Of a stretch of 7,952 nt of DNA, positions 5,180-7,952 are shown in pieces (the stretch's first letter is position 1; every line of letters begins with the position of its first letter). The stretch lies in NCBI GenBank assembly GCA_012842545.1, contig DUSQ01000020.1, positions 1-7,952 of the forward strand, read 5' to 3'. Made by a program: the position numbers and the translations under genes. Below the pieces are notes generated by a model. The model was given only the letters and a program-made list of their open reading frames with translations. It had not been told where the DNA came from and ran no database searches. Origin of the DNA: Coprothermobacter sp. (GTDB taxonomy: Bacteria > Coprothermobacterota > Coprothermobacteria > Coprothermobacterales > Coprothermobacteraceae).

Positions 5180-5890
5180 ATGGAGAGTCAATCAGAGACA
5201 ATCTTGGTGGTGGAAGACGATCGAAACATTTTGGATGCCATTGAGAGGAAGCTTACCAAGGAAGGCTTCAAAGTCATTAAGGCAATGAATGGTAAAGAAG
5301 CCCTGGAAAAATTCTACGCCCATCAACCCAATTTGGTCCTACTTGATCTGATGCTGCCTTTGGTGGATGGTAAGGAAATCCTCAAGGAGATAAGGAGCCA
5401 GTATGACACGCCCATAATTGTGGTCACGGCACGAGAGGAAGAAGTAGATCGAATTCTCGGGTTAGAATTGGGTGCTGATGATTACATCACCAAGCCATTT
5501 AGTCTGCCTGAATTGGTGGCTCGCGTTAGGGCAGTACTGAGACGTACCTACGGCATGAAAAAGACCGTGGGTGAAAGAAGACTGGTTTGCGACGATATTG
5601 CCCTGGACCTGCGTGGCCACGAGCTCAGAGTCAACAATAGGTCTTACTTGCTGCCCAAAAAACAGTTTGAGCTGTTGCGCATACTCATGTCAAGAGCAGG
5701 CGAGGTCTTAACCCGTGAGTATTTGCTAAATGAAATCTGGGGTACGGATTATTACGGAGATAAGCGAACGTTGGACGTTCACATCAAGTGGCTCAGGGAC
5801 AAAATAGAACCTAATCCAAACGAACCGAAATACATACTAACCGTGAGAGGTGTGGGATACAAGTTTAACGGCGACGTAAGGAAGGAATAA
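5180..5890 (+). CDS. phoB: PhoB/OmpR-family response regulator
   Basis: DNA-binding transcription regulator of a two-component system. From the ATG at 5180 it has 236 residues, standard for the family. The receiver domain (about 6-122) has the acidic pocket Glu12-Asp13-Asp14, phosphoacceptor Asp56 in LVLLDLMLP, Thr83 in VVTA and Lys105 in ITKPF. The winged-helix domain (about 133-230) ends with TLDVHIKWLRDKIEP (197-211) and YILTVRGVGYKF (218-229), typical of OmpR/PhoB proteins. GTG codons at 5165 and 5168 would extend the frame by up to five residues, but they lie in the AGAGGTGGTGG run that serves as ribosome site, so ATG 5180 is preferred. The kinase gene follows after 5 bp. Assignment to the phosphate response rests on the neighbouring phoU; the sequence alone says OmpR/PhoB type. 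Confidence 0.93.
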   Translation: MESQSETILVVEDDRNILDAIERKLTKEGFKVIKAMNGKEALEKFYAHQPNLVLLDLMLPLVDGKEILKEIRSQYDTPIIVVTAREEEVDRILGLELGADDYITKPFSLPELVARVRAVLRRTYGMKKTVGERRLVCDDIALDLRGHELRVNNRSYLLPKKQFELLRILMSRAGEVLTREYLLNEIWGTDYYGDKRTLDVHIKWLRDKIEPNPNEPKYILTVRGVGYKFNGDVRKE

Positions 5891-5895
5891 CTAAC

Positions 5896-6969
5896 ATGGG
5901 TGGCGCCGACCTTGCTCTCCTTGTAGTGGTGTTATGTGCCCTGGCCACCGTGGTAGTTTTGTTCCAAACGGTGTCCACACAGGATAAACGCAACGAAGAG
6001 AGCATAACCAAAGACCTGTTAGAAAACTTGCCACTTCCTGTCTTCGTACTTGACAGCGATTTTAGGATAATCAGGTACAATGGGCTCTTTGAATCTTTGG
6101 TGGGGAAGATTCCTCTGGAAAAATTCCTTTACGAAGTGTTCAGGGATCATAAAGTCATTGATGCACTGCAAACATGTCAGAAGGAAGGAACAGCGTCCAC
6201 ACCTTTTTACTTAACACCCTCCGCAGAAAAAAGGTCCTATTACATGCTGCTAAAAAGAACCAATGGCGAGATCATCGGAACCATTGAAGAATGCGTACAT
6301 GGTAGCAGCAAAGAGGATATAGAACTTTACCAGAAAATGCTTCACGAACTCAAAACGCCTTTGAGCTCCGTTAGGCTCATGTTGGAACTTCTTGAGGAAG
6401 AAGAAGACCCACAGCAGAGAAAGGACCTCACATCGCGCATCATTGATGAGATGGACAGGCTGAATCACTTAACCAGCGATTTGGCACTCTTGGTTAAAAT
6501 GGACCGTGGATTGATAGACCGCATGGACAAAGTTAACATAGTCAACTTGCTCAGTGAAGTCATCTGGCAAATGAGTGTTTTAGCTGACAACAAGAAAGTT
6601 TCCATTGAAGCGGAAATACCCAGTAGGAGCGTTTTTGTCGTAGGCAGCAAGAGCCTATTAAAATCGCTTTTCATAAACCTGCTGGATAATGCCTTGAAGT
6701 ACAGCCCTGAAAGGGCAAAGATAACCGTTACACTGCAAGAACAGGAAGAAAACGTCTTAATAACGGTGGCTGACGAGGGCGAAGGTATTCCAGAAGAACA
6801 GCGAGAAAAAGTGTTTCAGGATTTTTACAGAGCCACTAGCAAGGCTGACGGCTTGGGACTTGGTCTGGGCATTGCCTTGGAAGTGGTTAAATTCCACGAT
6901 GGTCGCTTGTGGTTAGAACCAAACCAACCACACGGCCTAAAAGTAAACGTTGCCCTTAGAAAAGCTTAA
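5896..6969 (+). CDS. phoR: PhoR-type sensor histidine kinase with one membrane helix and PAS
   Basis: A 357-residue membrane kinase that would phosphorylate the response regulator encoded just before it. One helix (about 6-25) anchors it; there is no extracellular loop. A PAS domain follows (about 40-135, LPLPVFVLDSDFRIIRYNGL), then the dimerisation/phosphoacceptor domain with HELKTP and His150, and the ATPase domain: N box NLLDNALKYS (261-270), G1 box DEGEGIP (293-299), F-type region FQDFYRA (307-313) and G2 box GLGLGLGIALEVV (319-331). The start ATG 5896 has AAGGAAGGA (5878-5886) inside the end of the regulator gene. Lack of an outside domain fits PhoR-like kinases, which take their signal through PhoU and the Pst transporter or from the cytoplasm. 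HATPase and HisKA parts are complete, so it should be active. WalK-like function is an alternative; the nearby phoU favours PhoR. Confidence 0.92.
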   Translation: MGGADLALLVVVLCALATVVVLFQTVSTQDKRNEESITKDLLENLPLPVFVLDSDFRIIRYNGLFESLVGKIPLEKFLYEVFRDHKVIDALQTCQKEGTASTPFYLTPSAEKRSYYMLLKRTNGEIIGTIEECVHGSSKEDIELYQKMLHELKTPLSSVRLMLELLEEEEDPQQRKDLTSRIIDEMDRLNHLTSDLALLVKMDRGLIDRMDKVNIVNLLSEVIWQMSVLADNKKVSIEAEIPSRSVFVVGSKSLLKSLFINLLDNALKYSPERAKITVTLQEQEENVLITVADEGEGIPEEQREKVFQDFYRATSKADGLGLGLGIALEVVKFHDGRLWLEPNQPHGLKVNVALRKA

Positions 6970-6992
6970 CAAAACATCAGCCATGGTGGGGG

Positions 6993-6998
6993 TATAAT
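6993..6998 (+). promoter_or_regulatory. -10 element giving a probable leaderless phoU mRNA
   Basis: A perfect TATAAT at 6993-6998 ends 7 nt before the GTG start at 7006, so transcription should begin at the start codon itself. No TTGACA-like hexamer is seen at the right distance (CAAAAC at 6970-6975). The G-rich run GGTGGGGG at 6985-6992 is 13 nt from the GTG, which is far for a ribosome site. phoU may thus be made from its own promoter in addition to read-through from the kinase gene. Confidence 0.5.
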
Positions 6999-7005
6999 CT
7001 TTTTT

Positions 7006-7635
7006 GTGAAGTCAACAACAAAATTGCTTGAAGAACGGCTCATTTACCTTTCTTCTTTGGCTCGTGATACTTGCATGGCGGTATTAGACGCTGTTGAAAA
7101 GAAAAACCCTGCTGACGCCAATGCAGTGCTTGCTCTGGACCAAAAAGTGGATGAATTGAACAAGAACATCCAAGAAATGGTCCTTCAAGTGGCCACGGAA
7201 TGTCCTGATGACATTGCATCAGTAATTATCATAGGAAAAATAGCTCAGGACATCGAAAGACTGGTGGACCATTCCATGAACGTGGCTCGTATTGCCATTG
7301 ATCCAACAGTACCCAGTGAGAACTACGATTTTTACGCGCTTATCTTCAAACGCATGGGAGAAATCGTAATAGAAATGCTTGATGAAGCCATTGATGCCTT
7401 TATCAATCGTGATTTAGAGACAGCAAAGCAGGTAGCTAAGAAAGACGACGTATTGGATACCATTTACGCAGACCTGAAAAAACGACTCCGCAGCGGTCAA
7501 GAAGGCTTGAAGCTTGAAGAGACCATCGATTTGATGCTGGCAGCAAAACACTTAGAACGCATGGGTGACTACGTAACGAACATTTGCGAGTACACTACCA
7601 TGCTTACCACCGGCGTACAAGCGGATCTAAACTAA
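7006..7635 (+). CDS. phoU: PhoU phosphate signalling protein
   Basis: Cytoplasmic all-helical adaptor that links the Pst phosphate transporter to the PhoR kinase and holds the response off when phosphate is plentiful. It has 209 residues, slightly short at the N-terminus compared with the usual 215-240. The two three-helix repeats each carry the metal-binding signature: DIERLVDHSMNVA (82-94) and LERMGDYVTNICEY (183-196). The GTG at 7006 is the only credible start: there is no upstream start in frame, and the next candidates (TTG 7024, ATG 7075) lack ribosome sites and would cut helix 1. It lies 36 bp after the kinase gene on the same strand. No pstS, pstC, pstA or pstB gene is present nearby, so the transporter, if any, is encoded elsewhere. 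A strong terminator follows 7 bp after the stop. Confidence 0.93.
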   Translation: MKSTTKLLEERLIYLSSLARDTCMAVLDAVEKKNPADANAVLALDQKVDELNKNIQEMVLQVATECPDDIASVIIIGKIAQDIERLVDHSMNVARIAIDPTVPSENYDFYALIFKRMGEIVIEMLDEAIDAFINRDLETAKQVAKKDDVLDTIYADLKKRLRSGQEGLKLEETIDLMLAAKHLERMGDYVTNICEYTTMLTTGVQADLN

Positions 7636-7642
7636 CTAAAAG

Positions 7643-7680
7643 AGCCCGTCACATTGATGCATATGCGCGACGGGCTTCTT
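7643..7680. terminator. Rho-independent terminator, usable in both directions
   Basis: AGCCCGTC (7643-7650) and GACGGGCT (7669-7676) form a perfect 8-bp GC-rich stem. The 18-nt loop holds a smaller GCATATGC palindrome (7658-7665). A T-rich stretch follows on the plus strand (TTCTT), and on the minus strand CTCTTTT follows the stem, so it can end both phoU and the converging dehydrogenase transcript. Confidence 0.85.
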
Positions 7681-7712
7681 AAATCTTAAAGGTTGAACTT
7701 ACAATCTTACAA
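7677..7712. repeat. Two short tandem duplications after the terminator
   Basis: TCTTAAA is repeated back to back at 7677-7683 and 7684-7690. CTTACAA is repeated with one base between at 7698-7704 and 7706-7712. Both sit in the 3' non-coding stretch shared by the converging phoU and dehydrogenase genes. They are probably replication-slippage traces; I see no function. Confidence 0.5.
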
Positions 7713-7725
7713 GAAGGCCAGCCAA

Positions 7726-7952
7726 CTAAGCCATGGTCCAACCGCCATCCACAGGCAGAACGGCTCCTGTGATGTAGGCAGACAAATCCGATGCCAGGAA
7801 CAAAGCAGCATTTGCAACGTCCTCGGGTTGTCCAAACCGACCCAACGGTATGGGAGCCAAGAACATAGCTCGAAGCTGAGGGTCAGCTAATACATCCTTA
7901 GTAATGGCTGTCTCTGAAGTGCCGGGGCATATGCAGTTCGCTCTTATGCCAA
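7726..7952 (-). CDS. Short-chain dehydrogenase/reductase (SDR), C-terminal fragment
   Basis: NAD(P)-dependent oxidoreductase of the classical SDR family. I translated the last 74 residues from the window edge to TAG at 7728..7726; the N-terminus, including the Rossmann glycine motif and the Ser-Tyr-Lys catalytic residues, lies outside. Seen: GIRANCICPGTSET (1-14 of the fragment), the region after the active site that contacts the cofactor, then PLGRFGQPEDVANAALFLAS (35-54) and ITGAVLPVDGGW (60-71), the standard FabG-like ending. This C-terminus is shared by 3-oxoacyl-ACP reductases, sugar and alcohol dehydrogenases, so the substrate cannot be told from it. It runs toward phoU and shares the terminator at 7643-7680. 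Confidence 0.92.
   Translation of the reverse strand, partial: GIRANCICPGTSETAITKDVLADPQLRAMFLAPIPLGRFGQPEDVANAALFLASDLSAYITGAVLPVDGGWTMA

Noticed and set aside
7693..7890. Plus-strand 65-codon frame after phoU
   Set aside because: The minus strand of this stretch encodes a clear SDR C-terminus, and the plus-strand frame shows no family features.
1..7952. tRNA, rRNA, CRISPR, transposon or phage content
   Set aside because: Nearly all sequence is accounted for by ordinary protein genes. The remaining gaps are under about 125 bp and show no cloverleaf, repeat-spacer pattern, transposase or terminal inverted repeats.

Overview
The window looks like chromosomal DNA of a low-to-mid GC, probably thermophilic bacterium. 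Supporting signs are an m7G46 tRNA methyltransferase with the long C-terminal extension known from thermophiles, strong AAGGAGGT-type ribosome sites, TTG and GTG starts, and tight or overlapping genes. The gene mix resembles Thermotogae- or Coprothermobacter-like bacteria, but that placement is recall and inference and was not tested. Almost every gene belongs to a well-known family. I found no phage, insertion sequence, CRISPR array, tRNA, rRNA or obvious genomic island.

Layout. 1-895, minus strand: start of an F1Fo ATP synthase operon, with an AtpZ/AtpI-type small membrane protein overlapping Fo subunit a by 8 bp. The operon runs off the left edge, where a strong ribosome site announces the next gene. 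896-1016: divergent promoter region. 1017-3489, plus strand: a compact three-gene operon of a membrane-anchored ClpP-fold serine protease homologue (SDH family), a rhomboid intramembrane protease that overlaps it by 26 bp, and trmB. 3451-5070, minus strand: surE, whose 3' end overlaps trmB by 39 bp tail to tail, and upstream of it a Sir2 NAD-dependent deacylase. 5071-5179: divergent control region rich in inverted repeats. 5180-7635, plus strand: PhoB-type response regulator, PhoR-type PAS sensor kinase and PhoU, without the PstSCAB genes that often accompany them. 7643-7680: a terminator usable from both strands. 7726-7952, minus strand: C-terminal end of a short-chain dehydrogenase whose start lies outside the window.

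How the genes work together. The PhoB/PhoR/PhoU block is a phosphate-type signalling unit: the kinase has one membrane helix and a cytoplasmic PAS domain, so its input probably comes from inside the cell or through PhoU and a transporter encoded elsewhere. The protease homologue and the rhomboid are probably translated in a coupled way. Sir2 and SurE are both nucleotide-related, but a functional link is speculation.

The signals most worth a second look are: (1) a perfect ribosome site and in-frame ATG inside trmB, placed where the methyltransferase core gives way to the C-terminal extension, which suggests a separately made 120-residue protein; (2) two genes, atpZ and phoU, with a perfect TATAAT ending exactly 7 nt before the start codon and no good ribosome site, which suggests leaderless mRNAs; (3) stacked inverted repeats in front of the phoB-like gene; (4) loss of the usual Asp in the TrmB PxPWP motif.
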